DNA from: Verrucomicrobiia bacterium
GTDB lineage: Bacteria; Verrucomicrobiota; Verrucomicrobiia; JADLBR01
Assembly: GCA_020847615.1 (NCBI GenBank)
Contig: JADLBR010000524.1
Location: 1 to 34,314 of the forward strand
Reading direction: 5' to 3'
Length of the DNA stretch: 34,314 nucleotides
In this document: piece by piece, positions 17,745-25,947 of the stretch
Numbering within the stretch: the stretch's first letter is position 1
Layout: every line of letters begins with the position of its first letter
Notes under the pieces: generated by a model
Databases searched by the model: none
The model's input: the letters and a program-made list of their open reading frames with translations, nothing else
What the model was told of the DNA's origin: nothing
Program-made: the position numbers and the translations under genes

Positions 17745-19835
17745 TTACTCGGGGCTGCCGATGACCTCGACCTCCCGTAGGAAGACAAAGCCATTTGGCT
17801 TTTTGGTGAAGGACAGGTCGTGGACATCGTGGAAGACGATTTTCACGTAACGCGCGGTTCTTGGGGTCGTTGGCCTGGCCTCGTAGGTGGCGGCGGCGTA
17901 GTTCTCGAACTGGGTCTTGCCGACCGAGCTGTAGGCGTTGCCGTCTGCGGAGGTGAGGACCTCGACGGTCCTGGTGCCGCCGTTGGCCGAGTTGTGCACG
18001 CGGACGGCATCGATGGCGTGGGGTCGCTCGAGGTCGATGACGACATCCTTGGGGAAAGCCATGCGCGCATCGGTGGAATAGGTGGAGCGGGCGTCATCGG
18101 CGAGGGAGCCATCGGTGAGCCCGGCCCAGGAGCCGTTCTTGGCGGAATTGGGATTGGCGTGAGAGGAGGTGAAGCCCTTGCCGACCGCGGCGCCGTCGGC
18201 CCGCTCGGCGTAGCCCTGTTCATAGGTGTCGGTGCGGAAAGGGACGGCGGCGAAGCCCTCCTTGCTGTACAGGTTACAGAGTGGGAAGTCGGCCCAGGCG
18301 TAGCGGGCGGCGACGGGTCGTTTCACGGCGTCGGCGCGTAGTTCGACGGTGTCCTTCGCCGTGATCTGGGCCTTGGCCCAGTGGAACTTCCTATCCTCGC
18401 CGCAGAGGGCGAAGCCCTTCAATTCGTCCGCGGGTAAGTGGTAGGGGCTTTTGCCGTAGGCGTTGAGGGTCACGGCGCGCGCCTCGAGGCCGGTGCCGGC
18501 GTGGTCAAAAGTCAGGATGGCGCGATCGCCCTCGACGCGCATGGATTTGAAGAGAGGGCCGGAATGGGGGATTTTCTCGCCGTAGGCGACGGCGCGTGCG
18601 GACGCCGCCAGGCGGTTTCCGACCAGTTCTTTGTAGGGGGGATGGATGTTGTCCTCGAGGCCGCCGTCAATGGCGACGGCCATGCCGGTGCTGGGGACCG
18701 TTTTCCAGGTGAGCAGCTGGGCCTCGCGGAGGTGGGCCCATGCGGGGTCGGTGGGTTCTTGCGTGGCGGCGCGATAGGCCGCGAGCTGCACGAAAAGGAA
18801 AGGGAAGTTGCCCTGTTGCCAATCCTCGCGCCAGTTGCGGATGAGGGCGGGGAAGACGGTGCGGTATTCCCTGGCGCGGCCGGAGTTGCCCTCGCCCTGG
18901 TACCAGATGGCGCCCTTGATCGCGAAACCGCGAAGCGGGCAGATGACGCCATGGTAGAGCGCGGAGGGGCGTTTCATGTGATTGGGACCCATGGGCTCTT
19001 CGGGCCGCTTGCCGAGATCATCGCCGCGGGAGCCGGCCTTGCGTTTGGCCTCCCATGCCTCGAGGCGTTTGTTGTAATCCTCCAGCGCGGTTGGGAAGTT
19101 GGCCACGGCCTGCGCATAGGCGTCGAGATGGGCCTTCGCGTCGGGTGTCTCTCGCAGGGTCTCGGGCGACATCCACGATTCGGCGGGCGTGCCGCCGAGG
19201 GTGGCGTAGATGAGGCCGATGGGGACGCCGATGGCGGGCTGGAGGGCCTTGCCGAAGAAAAAGCCGGTGGCGGAGAAGAGCCGGGCGGAGTCCGGGCCGC
19301 ACTCGCGCCACTTGGGGCCGAAAGCCGAGTCGATGGTGGGCTCGGTCTGGGGCTCGTCGAAGCCGACGTTGGCGCACCTGAAGAGCCGGATCTGGGCGTT
19401 GCGGTAGTCGCCCGGGACATCCTTGAATTCTCGGAACATGCCTCCGCCATACCTGATGTAGCCGTCGAGCGATCCGGCCATGTTGGATTGGCCGGTGCAG
19501 AGCCAGATGTCGCCGACGAGCACGTTCTTGAGCGTGATGGTGTTCGACCCTTTGATGGTGAGGTTGTGTGGCCCGCCGGGTCCGAGCGGCTTGAGGGTGA
19601 TCCTCCAGCGGCCATCCCTGGCGACGGTCGAGGCCTCTTGGCCATCGATGGCGACGGAGACCTTTTCGCCGTCGGGGGCCCTGCCATAGACGGCGACCGG
19701 CATGCCGCGCTGGAGCACCATGTCATCCGTGAAGAGGGGGTGGGGGGTGACGTCGGCGGTGGCGGTCGCCATGGCGATGAGCCAAACGGCGGGGGCTGCA
19801 AACCAGTGGGGCAAAGGGCGACCAGTGGGGCTCAT
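17745..19835 (-). CDS. secreted sialate O-acetylesterase-like SGNH esterase with F5/8-type C domain
   Basis: The product (696 residues from the chosen start) is an exported carbohydrate esterase of the sialate O-acetylesterase type, which removes acetyl groups from sialic acids or other acetylated sugars. The leader runs to about residue 27 (WLIAMATATA). Next comes a small beta-sandwich, then the SGNH core: CTGQSNMAG with nucleophile Ser117, GAIWYQGEGNS, and the C-terminal dyad D395-N-I-H398 in the EDNIHPPYKE segment. Residues about 565-696 look like a discoidin/F5-8 type C carbohydrate-binding module (GLTDGS, VVIDLERPHAIDAVRVHNS, ARYVKIVF). The start at 19835 places the signal peptide at the N-terminus; the open frame reaches 19913, but that extension is unlike the family. 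It is the first gene of a probable operon with the beta-propeller gene and perhaps the NRPS. Substrate is unknown. Confidence 0.88.
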   Translation of the reverse strand: MSPTGRPLPHWFAAPAVWLIAMATATADVTPHPLFTDDMVLQRGMPVAVYGRAPDGEKVSVAIDGQEASTVARDGRWRITLKPLGPGGPHNLTIKGSNTITLKNVLVGDIWLCTGQSNMAGSLDGYIRYGGGMFREFKDVPGDYRNAQIRLFRCANVGFDEPQTEPTIDSAFGPKWRECGPDSARLFSATGFFFGKALQPAIGVPIGLIYATLGGTPAESWMSPETLRETPDAKAHLDAYAQAVANFPTALEDYNKRLEAWEAKRKAGSRGDDLGKRPEEPMGPNHMKRPSALYHGVICPLRGFAIKGAIWYQGEGNSGRAREYRTVFPALIRNWREDWQQGNFPFLFVQLAAYRAATQEPTDPAWAHLREAQLLTWKTVPSTGMAVAIDGGLEDNIHPPYKELVGNRLAASARAVAYGEKIPHSGPLFKSMRVEGDRAILTFDHAGTGLEARAVTLNAYGKSPYHLPADELKGFALCGEDRKFHWAKAQITAKDTVELRADAVKRPVAARYAWADFPLCNLYSKEGFAAVPFRTDTYEQGYAERADGAAVGKGFTSSHANPNSAKNGSWAGLTDGSLADDARSTYSTDARMAFPKDVVIDLERPHAIDAVRVHNSANGGTRTVEVLTSADGNAYSSVGKTQFENYAAATYEARPTTPRTARYVKIVFHDVHDLSFTKKPNGFVFLREVEVIGSPE

Positions 19836-19889
19836 GGCGATAATCTCTGTTGCGGGTGCTTTGGCGCTCAAATATGACCGGAGACATCG

Positions 19890-19926
19890 TAGCAGGTCGT
19901 CGGATTTTACCAAGCCCGACAGCCGG
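19890..19926. repeat. family C palindromic repeat, copy 1
   Basis: The inner arms GTCGGATTT (19899-19907) and AAGCCCGAC (19912-19920) pair around TACC with one mismatch and one G-T pair. Read on the minus strand it matches the copies at 25900-25934 and 34273-34310. It lies in the divergent region between the esterase gene and trpA. Confidence 0.7.
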
Positions 19927-19936
19927 TTTGAAAGTC

Positions 19937-19967
19937 CGTAGCCACGGTCGCCAGACCGTGGGCGCGC
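19937..19967 (+). repeat. family A palindromic repeat, copy 1
   Basis: This 31-nt element has an 8-bp perfect stem, CCACGGTC (19942-19949) with GACCGTGG (19954-19961), around GCCA. Its reverse complement matches 31637-31667 at 30 of 31 positions. The divergent spacer 19836-20091 holds this, the family C copy and both start regions; no clear promoter was found. Confidence 0.8.
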
Positions 19968-20091
19968 GGACGGCTGCGGGGGCGGCGGTCAGGCTGTCGC
20001 AGTCCGACAATAGGCGTATGGCCCTTGGACGCGTGCCGGGTGTTGAAACGAGCGCTTGCGGGGGTGGGGGAGGGTGGTTAAGCAAGAGGGG

Positions 20092-20907
20092 ATGGCGTCG
20101 AACCGGATAGACGAGCGATTCGCGGCATTGCGGGCAAGCGGTTCTCGCGCGTTCGTGGCGTACCTGACCGCGGGGGACCCGACGCCCGATGCGACGCCGG
20201 GCCTGGTGATGGCGCTGGAACGGGCGGGGTGTGACATCATTGAGCTCGGTGTGCCATTTTCCGATCCGATCGCGGATGGGCCGACCATCCAGCAGGCATT
20301 TCAGCGTGCGCTGGAGTCGGGCACGCACATGGCGCGGGTGCTTGAGATCATCGCGGAGGTGCGGCGATGCTCGCGGGTGCCCATCGTGATTTTCTCCTAC
20401 TATAATCCCGTGATGCGATACGGGGATCAGGCGTTTGTGGCGGATGCGGCGGCGGCGGGTGCGGATGGCCTGCTGCTTCTGGACATGCCGCCGGAGGAGG
20501 CGGGGGGGCTGATCGGGGAGTGTGATCGCGCGGGGTTGCGCTGGGTGACGCTCGTGGCCCCGACCACCCCGGCGGAGAGGCTGCCGGCGCTCGTGGGGAG
20601 GAGTTCGGGCTTCGTGTATTTCGTATCGCGCGAGGGCGTGACCGGGGCGAGGGAGTCGCTCTCGTCGGGCATCGCCGCGGGGGTGGCGCGGATCCGGGAG
20701 CACACGCGCGCGCCGGTGTGCGTCGGGTTCGGCATCTCGACCGAGGGGCAGGTGCGGGAGGTGGCGGCGGACGCGGATGGCGTGGTGGTGGGCAGCGCGA
20801 TCGTCGGCCAGATCGCGGCGCACGGGGGCGCGTCGGATCTATGCGAGCGCGTGGAGGCGTTCGCGCGACCGCTGGCGGCGGCGGCGCACGGGGGGGCGGT
20901 GCGATGA
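20092..20907 (+). CDS. trpA: tryptophan synthase alpha subunit
   Basis: The product cleaves indole-3-glycerol phosphate to indole and glyceraldehyde 3-phosphate, passing indole through a tunnel to the beta subunit (TrpB), which is not in the window. With ATG at 20092 it is 271 residues, the normal length. The signature ELGVPFSDPIADGP carries catalytic Glu51 and Asp62. Other conserved segments are AYLTAGDP, GFVYFVSREGVTG, VCVGFGIST and DGVVVGSAIV (phosphate binding). Purines AAGAGGGG run almost into the ATG; an in-frame GTG at 20074 and TTG at 20056 are possible earlier starts, but NRIDERF is where the family begins. It overlaps ruvX by 4 nt (ATGA), an unusual partner, and is separated from other trp genes. 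Confidence 0.96.
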   Translation: MASNRIDERFAALRASGSRAFVAYLTAGDPTPDATPGLVMALERAGCDIIELGVPFSDPIADGPTIQQAFQRALESGTHMARVLEIIAEVRRCSRVPIVIFSYYNPVMRYGDQAFVADAAAAGADGLLLLDMPPEEAGGLIGECDRAGLRWVTLVAPTTPAERLPALVGRSSGFVYFVSREGVTGARESLSSGIAAGVARIREHTRAPVCVGFGISTEGQVREVAADADGVVVGSAIVGQIAAHGGASDLCERVEAFARPLAAAAHGGAVR

Positions 20908-21335
20908 GGGTGGCGGCCGTCGATCATGGCCAGCGGCGGGTGGGCCTGGCGATCAGCGATGACCTGGGCATGTTCGCGCATCCGGCCGGGGCGGTGGAGG
21001 CGAGCGGGCTGGACAACCAGGCGGCGCTCGTGGCCGCGCGGCTGAAGGAGCTGGGCGCGGGTCGGGTGCTGGTGGGCTTGCCCAAGAACATGGACGGGTC
21101 GGAGGGGCCGTCGGCCCAGGGGGCGAGGGCCTTCGCCGAGAAGTTGCGGGCGAACTTTGGCGGCGAGGTGCGGCTGGTCGACGAGCGGCTTTCGACGGTG
21201 GAGGCGTCGCGCCGCATGCGCGAGGGCGGGGTCAGTTCGAAGAAGCAGAGGGAGAAGGGCAGGATCGACGCCGGGGCGGCGGTCGTCATCCTTCAGGGGC
21301 ACCTGGACGTGGCTTCGCCGCCGGGCACAATGTGA
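20904..21335 (+). CDS. ruvX: RuvX/YqgF-family Holliday junction resolvase-like nuclease
   Basis: The 143-residue product is a member of the YqgF RNase H-fold family, implicated in processing the 5' end of pre-16S rRNA and in Holliday junction resolution; it is usually essential. The first strand reads VAAVDHGQRRVGLAISD with metal-binding Asp7, the middle has VLVGLPKNMDGSEGP, then LVDERLSTVEA with the conserved Glu, and the last helix starts KGRIDAGAAVVILQ with the final Asp. The length is typical. The ATG overlaps the trpA stop as ATGA, so translation is probably coupled. The last 50 nt overlap the 3' end of phoR on the opposite strand. Confidence 0.93.
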   Translation: MRVAAVDHGQRRVGLAISDDLGMFAHPAGAVEASGLDNQAALVAARLKELGAGRVLVGLPKNMDGSEGPSAQGARAFAEKLRANFGGEVRLVDERLSTVEASRRMREGGVSSKKQREKGRIDAGAAVVILQGHLDVASPPGTM

Positions 21336-22584
21336 AGAGGATCGTGGTGCCCCTGCCGACCTCGCTCTCGGCGCGTATGGTGCCGCCGTGCGCGGCGATG
21401 AGGTGTTTCACGATGCTCAGGCCGAGGCCGGTGCCGCCGAGCGTCCTGCTGCGGGCCTTTTCGACGCGATAGAAGCGCTCGAATATGCGGGGCAGATCGG
21501 GCGCGGGAATGCCGATCCCCTCGTCGATGACCGCGCACTCCACGGTGCCGTCCGCCTCGCCCGGGCGCGCCCGGATCGTGATCGGGCTGGGCTCTTTCGA
21601 GTAGCGCAGGGCGTTATCCAGGAGATTGTAGAAGACCTGCTCGATGCGCGCGGGGTCCGCGTGCACGGGGGGGAGGCTCGCCGCGATCTCGGTGCGGAAC
21701 TGGCGGTTGGCGGCGGCGGGGATCTTGCGGATGTCGGCAATGGATCGGGCGATGAGTTCGGCGAGATCGGTGGGCTGCATGCGGAGGCGGAGCGCGCCGG
21801 ACTCGAGGTTTGAGAGCGTGAGGAGATCCTCGACGAGTTCGGTGAGGCGTCTCGCGTGGCGCTGGAGGGTCAGCAGGATGGGGCGCGCCTCTGGCGATGC
21901 CGAATCCGGGGTGTCGATGAGCGTTTCGAGGTAGCCGTTGAAAATGGCCAGGGGGGTGCGCAGCTCGTGCGAGGTGTTTGCCACGAACTGCTTGCGGGAT
22001 TCCTCCATCCATTTGATCCGCGAGATGTCGTGCAAGACCACGATTGCGCCATGGACGGCGCCGCCGGCATCCTTGAAGGGCGATGCGTTGAGCGAGAGGG
22101 ATCTGGGGGGATCCGGCGAAGCGATCTCGCGCAGCAGGGTGATCTCGCGCTCGACGCTCTCGCCGTGCAGGATCGTCTCGCGGACGGCCCGCTGGACATC
22201 GTGGTTTCGGAGCGCCTCAAGGACCGTGCGCCCGACCGGGGTGGCCGGGAGGCGGAAGATCTGCTCGAGGGCGCGGTTCGTGAGGCGTATCTGGAAGTCG
22301 CGATCGACGACCATGATGCCCTCGGCCATGCCGGCGAGTATGGTGCGGAGGCTGAAGGTCTCGGCCTCCAGTTTCTCGCCCTGGTCGCGGAGGCGGCCCG
22401 CGATGTTCTCGAGATCGCGGATGGCCTGGCGGATGGGGAGCGCGCCGCGGGCGACGAACGATGGGGGCGGGGTGCCCCGGGAGAGGGCCCGGCAGATGCC
22501 GGCGAGTTTGGCGGACGGGAGCGCGTAGCGGGCGATCAGCCATGCGCACAGGGCGGCCAAGACGCATGCGAGGAACCATCCCAT
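21286..22584 (-). CDS. phoR: PhoR-type sensor histidine kinase
   Basis: The 432-residue protein is the membrane kinase partner of the response regulator gene just upstream. Order: one N-terminal transmembrane helix (about residues 2-22), a cytoplasmic linker, a PAS domain (about 78-190, with GIMVVDRDFQIRLTN), a dimerisation and phosphoacceptor domain with His206 in NTSHELRTPLA, and an ATPase domain with the N box NLLDNALRYS, G1 DEGIGIP, F box FERFYR and G2 GGTGLGLSIVKHL. No sizeable periplasmic sensor domain is present, as in E. coli PhoR, which senses phosphate status through the Pst/PhoU complex. The phosphate role is inferred from domain architecture and pairing; pst or phoU genes are not in the window. 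The gene begins 63 nt after the regulator stop. Confidence 0.88.
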   Translation of the reverse strand: MGWFLACVLAALCAWLIARYALPSAKLAGICRALSRGTPPPSFVARGALPIRQAIRDLENIAGRLRDQGEKLEAETFSLRTILAGMAEGIMVVDRDFQIRLTNRALEQIFRLPATPVGRTVLEALRNHDVQRAVRETILHGESVEREITLLREIASPDPPRSLSLNASPFKDAGGAVHGAIVVLHDISRIKWMEESRKQFVANTSHELRTPLAIFNGYLETLIDTPDSASPEARPILLTLQRHARRLTELVEDLLTLSNLESGALRLRMQPTDLAELIARSIADIRKIPAAANRQFRTEIAASLPPVHADPARIEQVFYNLLDNALRYSKEPSPITIRARPGEADGTVECAVIDEGIGIPAPDLPRIFERFYRVEKARSRTLGGTGLGLSIVKHLIAAHGGTIRAESEVGRGTTILFTLCPAAKPRPGAPEG

Positions 22585-22647
22585 GGTGGGATCACTTGCG
22601 CGTGACGGCTTGGGTCACGTGGATATTCTCGGTGGGTGGGTTTCGGT

Positions 22648-23337
22648 TCAGTCGGGGGGTCCGTTGAGGCGGTAGCCTACGCCGCGGACCGTCTCGACGT
22701 AATCGCAGGCATCTCCGAGTTTTTCGCGGAGGCGCCGGACGTGGGTGTCGACGGTGCGGGTGTCGATGGATGCCTCGTAATCCCAGACATCGGTCAGCAG
22801 CCGGTCGCGCGTCTGGACGCGGCCCCGGCGTTCCATGAGCAGGCCGAGGAGGTTGAATTCGGTGGGCGTGAGGATGATCTCCCTGTCGCGGAACGTGACC
22901 TGGTGGCGGGAGCGGTCGACGACGAGTTCGCCTATGACGAGGCGGTCGGACTTGTCGGTGGCGCCCTTGCCGCGGCGCAGGAGCTTGTTGATGCGCAGGA
23001 CGAGTTCCCTTGGGCTGAAGGGCTTGGTGACGTAATCGTCGGCGCCCAGCTCGAGGCCCAGGATCTTGTCGACCTCTTCGGTCTTGGCGGAGACGATGAT
23101 GATGGGCGTGTTGGCGGTGGCGGGCTCGTTCCTGATTCGCCGGCAGACCTCGGTGCCGGACATGTCGGGGAGCATGATGTCGAGCAGGATGAGGTCGGGC
23201 ACTTCGCTCGCGGCCTTCCGGACGGCGTTTGGGCCGGTGTCCGCCGTGAGGGTCTGGTAGCCGGCGTTGCGGAGGGTGAGGACCAGCAGGTCCCTGACGT
23301 CCTGCTCATCTTCGACTACGAGAATCCTCCCGGGCAT
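22648..23337 (-). CDS. phoB: PhoB-type OmpR-family response regulator
   Basis: From the ATG at 23337 the product has 229 residues, the same as E. coli PhoB. The receiver domain has the acidic pair E9-D10, phosphoacceptor Asp53 in LILLDIMLPDM, the switch region IIIVSAKT and the conserved lysine in DYVTKPFSP. The C-terminal winged-helix domain (about 130-228) reads LTPTEFNLLGLLMERRG, then the recognition helix in DTRTVDTHVRRLREKLGD and ends VRGVGYRL. An open frame continues upstream to 23469 but lacks family similarity, so the shorter start is preferred. It is co-directional with the kinase gene and divergent from the heparinase-like gene across 101 nt, in which no convincing Pho box is visible. 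Confidence 0.92.
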   Translation of the reverse strand: MPGRILVVEDEQDVRDLLVLTLRNAGYQTLTADTGPNAVRKAASEVPDLILLDIMLPDMSGTEVCRRIRNEPATANTPIIIVSAKTEEVDKILGLELGADDYVTKPFSPRELVLRINKLLRRGKGATDKSDRLVIGELVVDRSRHQVTFRDREIILTPTEFNLLGLLMERRGRVQTRDRLLTDVWDYEASIDTRTVDTHVRRLREKLGDACDYVETVRGVGYRLNGPPD

Positions 23338-23438
23338 GGCAGGGGCAGTCTGGCGGCGGGATCGCGGCTGACAAGCCCGAGTTAGCGGGCGCCGGGGTTG
23401 GGGCTTTACGGGGTGGTGCGGCCGCGCAAGATCGCCGG

Positions 23439-25775
23439 ATGCGTGCGGTGATGCTGGTGGCCTGGGCACTCGTGGGCGGCGCGGCGTGGGCGGCGCCGGC
23501 TGGCCCGCGGATCTCGAATCGTGCGCCGGCCCCCGACGAGGTCGGCTATCGTCCGGCCGACGGGTCCACGAACGCGCTCAATCCGCCGTCATTCACATGG
23601 CTGCACGAGAAGGAGGCCAAGGGCTACACGGTGCAGTGGGCTCGCGATCGGGGGATGAGGTTGTCCGCATCGCAGGCGGACACGGCGTGGAACACGTACA
23701 CGCATGATGCCGCGCTGGCGCCCGGGACGTACTTCTGGCGGTATCGGTTCACGGATTCGAGGGGGCTGGAATCGGATTGGAGCGCGGTGCGATCGGTGAC
23801 GGTGACGGCGGCGGCGAGGGCATTCCCCATGCCGGGGCGCGCCGAGCAGGGGCGGAGGGTGCCCAAGGGTCATCCGCGCCTGTTCCTGCGGCCCGAGGAT
23901 CTCCCGAAGATGCGCGAGCTCTGCCGGGGTGCGCAGGCGGGCGAGTTCAAGAAGCTGGTGGCGGCGGCGGACAAGTATATCGCGGCCGGGCCGACGCCGG
24001 AGCCGGAGAAGATGGGCTCGGCGCGCGACAAGAAGAACAAGGAGGCGGTCAGCAATTGGTGGCCCAATCGGGAGCGGGCGGAGAAGTCGTGCGAGGAGGC
24101 GATGACGATCGCCTTCGTGTACATGATCACGGGTGAGGCGAAGTACAGGGAGGCGGCGCGCAGGTGGGTGCTGCACCTGGCCTCGTGGGATCCGGACGGG
24201 CCCACGAATTTCGCGCTGAACTGCGAGGCGGGCAAGGTCATGCTGTATCGTCCGTGGCGGGCGTACGACTGGGCGTGGGACGCCTTCTCGCCCGCGGAAC
24301 GGGCATCCATCGGGAAAGTCGTCGCGCGGCGGGGGGCGGACGCGTGGAAGAGCGGGGAGATCTCGGGTGGCACGGGGCACCTGAACAAGCCGTACAGCAG
24401 CCACGGCAACCGCGTGTGGCACAAACTGGCCGAGGCGGCGATCGCTTTCTATGGGGAGCTGCCCGAGTCCGAGATGTGGCTCGATTATGCGGTGAACAAG
24501 TTCTACGCGGCCTATCCGGTCTGGAGCGATGACGACGGGGGCTGGCACGAGGGACTGAGCTACTGGGCGGGGTACATGGGCAAGGTGGTGTCGTGGCTCC
24601 AGGTGTCGCGGGCGGCGCTGGGGATCGACGGCTACCAGAAGCCGTTTTTTTCGAACGTGGGAGACTACGCGATGTACGTGGCCCCGCCCGGGTCGCCCAA
24701 TCAGGGGTTCGGGGATCTCTCGTATCGGCCGCCGTCCTCGTCGGTCGGGGTGATGATGGATTGGTTCATCCGGGGCAAGGGGGCGCAGCCAGACGGCGCG
24801 AACGCCGGTTACTGGCGCTGGTGGGTGGAGGCATGGAAGATGTCGCGGCCGAGCGGCATTGACGGGATCCTGGCGGCGGCGAGGTTGCCGGAGCCGCCGG
24901 CGGCCAAGGCGCCGGATGATCTGCCGCCGTCGAAGGTGTTCCGCGGGATCGGCGTGGTGAGCCTGCACGACACGCTGCGGGACGCGCGGCAGGACGTGCA
25001 TTTCCTGATGAAGTCCAGCCCGTTCGGTTCGCAGAGCCACGGGCACAACCCGCAGAACACCTATCAGCTGACGGCCTACGGCGAAGAGCTGCTGATGACC
25101 TGCGTGTACCGCGACCTGCACGGCAGCGATTTCCACTACAAGTGGGCGCACAGCACGCGCGCCCACAACGGCGTGCTGGTCGATGGCGAGGGACAGGTCC
25201 CGCATTCGGCGGCGCCCGGCGGCAGGATCTCGGAGTTTGTGACGACAAACGGTTTTGATTACGCGGTCGGGGATGCGGCCGCGGCGTACGGCGGTCGGCT
25301 GGGGCGGTTCCTGAGGCGCGTCGCCTTTGTGAAGCCGGACGTCATCGTCATCTGCGATGACTTGGCGGCGGAGAAGCAGGCGACGTTCCAGTTCATGCTG
25401 CATGGGCTGGGCGAGTTCACGGTCGATGAGAGGGGCGCGATGGTTTCCCTGGATCGTCCGAAGGCGGGGGTGGGGGTGGCGTATCTCTCGCCCGTGCCGA
25501 TGAAGTTCCGGCAGTGGGATGGCTATGACCCGCCGCCGGACAGAGAATTCCCCAGGCAGTGGCACGTCGAGGCCGGAACGGTGAAGCCGCTGGGCGAGCT
25601 GGAGATGATCACGGTGATCGTGCCGTATCGTTCGGGGCAGCGCCAGGGTTGGGCGGCGCAGCGCATCGAGGCATCGCGTGAGATTGGGGTGAGGTTGCAG
25701 CGGGGCGAGAAGATCGTGACGGTCATGTTTCCTCGCCGGGGGGCGACGGGGGTGGCCAAGGTGACGGGGTTGTAG
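23439..25775 (+). CDS. secreted heparinase II/III-like polysaccharide lyase (DUF4962-type N-terminus)
   Basis: The 778-residue product has a signal peptide (residues 1-20, MRAVMLVAWALVGGAAWAAP). An N-terminal beta-sandwich-like part reads PPSFTWLHEKEAKGYTVQW and WRYRF and fits the DUF4962 domain found ahead of heparinase II-like lyases. An alpha/alpha-toroid region follows (about 150-450), then a beta-sandwich containing SQSHGHNPQNTYQLTAYG. By spacing, His322 (YSSHGNR), Tyr375 or Tyr379 (YWAGYMG) and His534 correspond to the His, Tyr and His of Pedobacter heparinase II (202, 257, 406), which eliminates uronic acid-linked glycans. Length is close to that enzyme (772). The likely substrate is a uronate-containing polysaccharide degraded outside the cytoplasm; which one cannot be told. 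The gene stands alone and is divergent from phoB. An ATG four codons further in is an alternative start. Confidence 0.85.
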   Translation: MRAVMLVAWALVGGAAWAAPAGPRISNRAPAPDEVGYRPADGSTNALNPPSFTWLHEKEAKGYTVQWARDRGMRLSASQADTAWNTYTHDAALAPGTYFWRYRFTDSRGLESDWSAVRSVTVTAAARAFPMPGRAEQGRRVPKGHPRLFLRPEDLPKMRELCRGAQAGEFKKLVAAADKYIAAGPTPEPEKMGSARDKKNKEAVSNWWPNRERAEKSCEEAMTIAFVYMITGEAKYREAARRWVLHLASWDPDGPTNFALNCEAGKVMLYRPWRAYDWAWDAFSPAERASIGKVVARRGADAWKSGEISGGTGHLNKPYSSHGNRVWHKLAEAAIAFYGELPESEMWLDYAVNKFYAAYPVWSDDDGGWHEGLSYWAGYMGKVVSWLQVSRAALGIDGYQKPFFSNVGDYAMYVAPPGSPNQGFGDLSYRPPSSSVGVMMDWFIRGKGAQPDGANAGYWRWWVEAWKMSRPSGIDGILAAARLPEPPAAKAPDDLPPSKVFRGIGVVSLHDTLRDARQDVHFLMKSSPFGSQSHGHNPQNTYQLTAYGEELLMTCVYRDLHGSDFHYKWAHSTRAHNGVLVDGEGQVPHSAAPGGRISEFVTTNGFDYAVGDAAAAYGGRLGRFLRRVAFVKPDVIVICDDLAAEKQATFQFMLHGLGEFTVDERGAMVSLDRPKAGVGVAYLSPVPMKFRQWDGYDPPPDREFPRQWHVEAGTVKPLGELEMITVIVPYRSGQRQGWAAQRIEASREIGVRLQRGEKIVTVMFPRRGATGVAKVTGL

Positions 25776-25844
25776 GGCGCAGGCGTTCCCCCGCATGGGC
25801 GGGCACCGCCGGGAAGAAGATGCATCCGATCGCGTCGGGCGGCT

Positions 25845-25940
25845 GGCGGCCAAACGCTCACGCGTTCGGCGACGGGGTGCGATGCGGCAGTTTTCGAGTC
25901 AGCCTGTCGGGCTTGGCAAAGTCCGAGGGTTTGCTAGGAG
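25845..25940. repeat. composite repeat, families B + C, upstream of C39-like peptidase gene
   Basis: Family B comes first (25845-25880): GCCAAACGC and GCGTTCGGC form an imperfect hairpin. A linker of the type ATGCGGCAGTTTTCGAG follows, then family C (25900-25934) with arms GTCGGGCTT (25906-25914) and AAGTCCGAG (25919-25927). The same order of parts, B then the linker, is found at 29063-29172. The element ends in GCTAGGAGGG, so its edge contributes the ribosome binding site of the next gene. Confidence 0.75.
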
Positions 25941-25942
25941 GG
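25936..25942 (+). promoter_or_regulatory. Shine-Dalgarno sequence of C39-like peptidase gene
   Basis: AGGAGGG lies 5 nt before the ATG at 25948. It is the best ribosome binding site in the window and decides the start: the open frame continues back to 25795 but runs through repeat DNA. Confidence 0.85.
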
Positions 25943-25947
25943 ATCTC

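Noticed and set aside
19836-20091. Trp attenuator or leader peptide before trpA
   Set aside because: No short frame with clustered Trp codons and no terminator/antiterminator pair; the structure seen there is explained by the family A and C repeats.
23338-23438. Pho box between phoB and the heparinase-like gene
   Set aside because: Only a loose CTGACA-like match is present, without the second half-site at the right distance.
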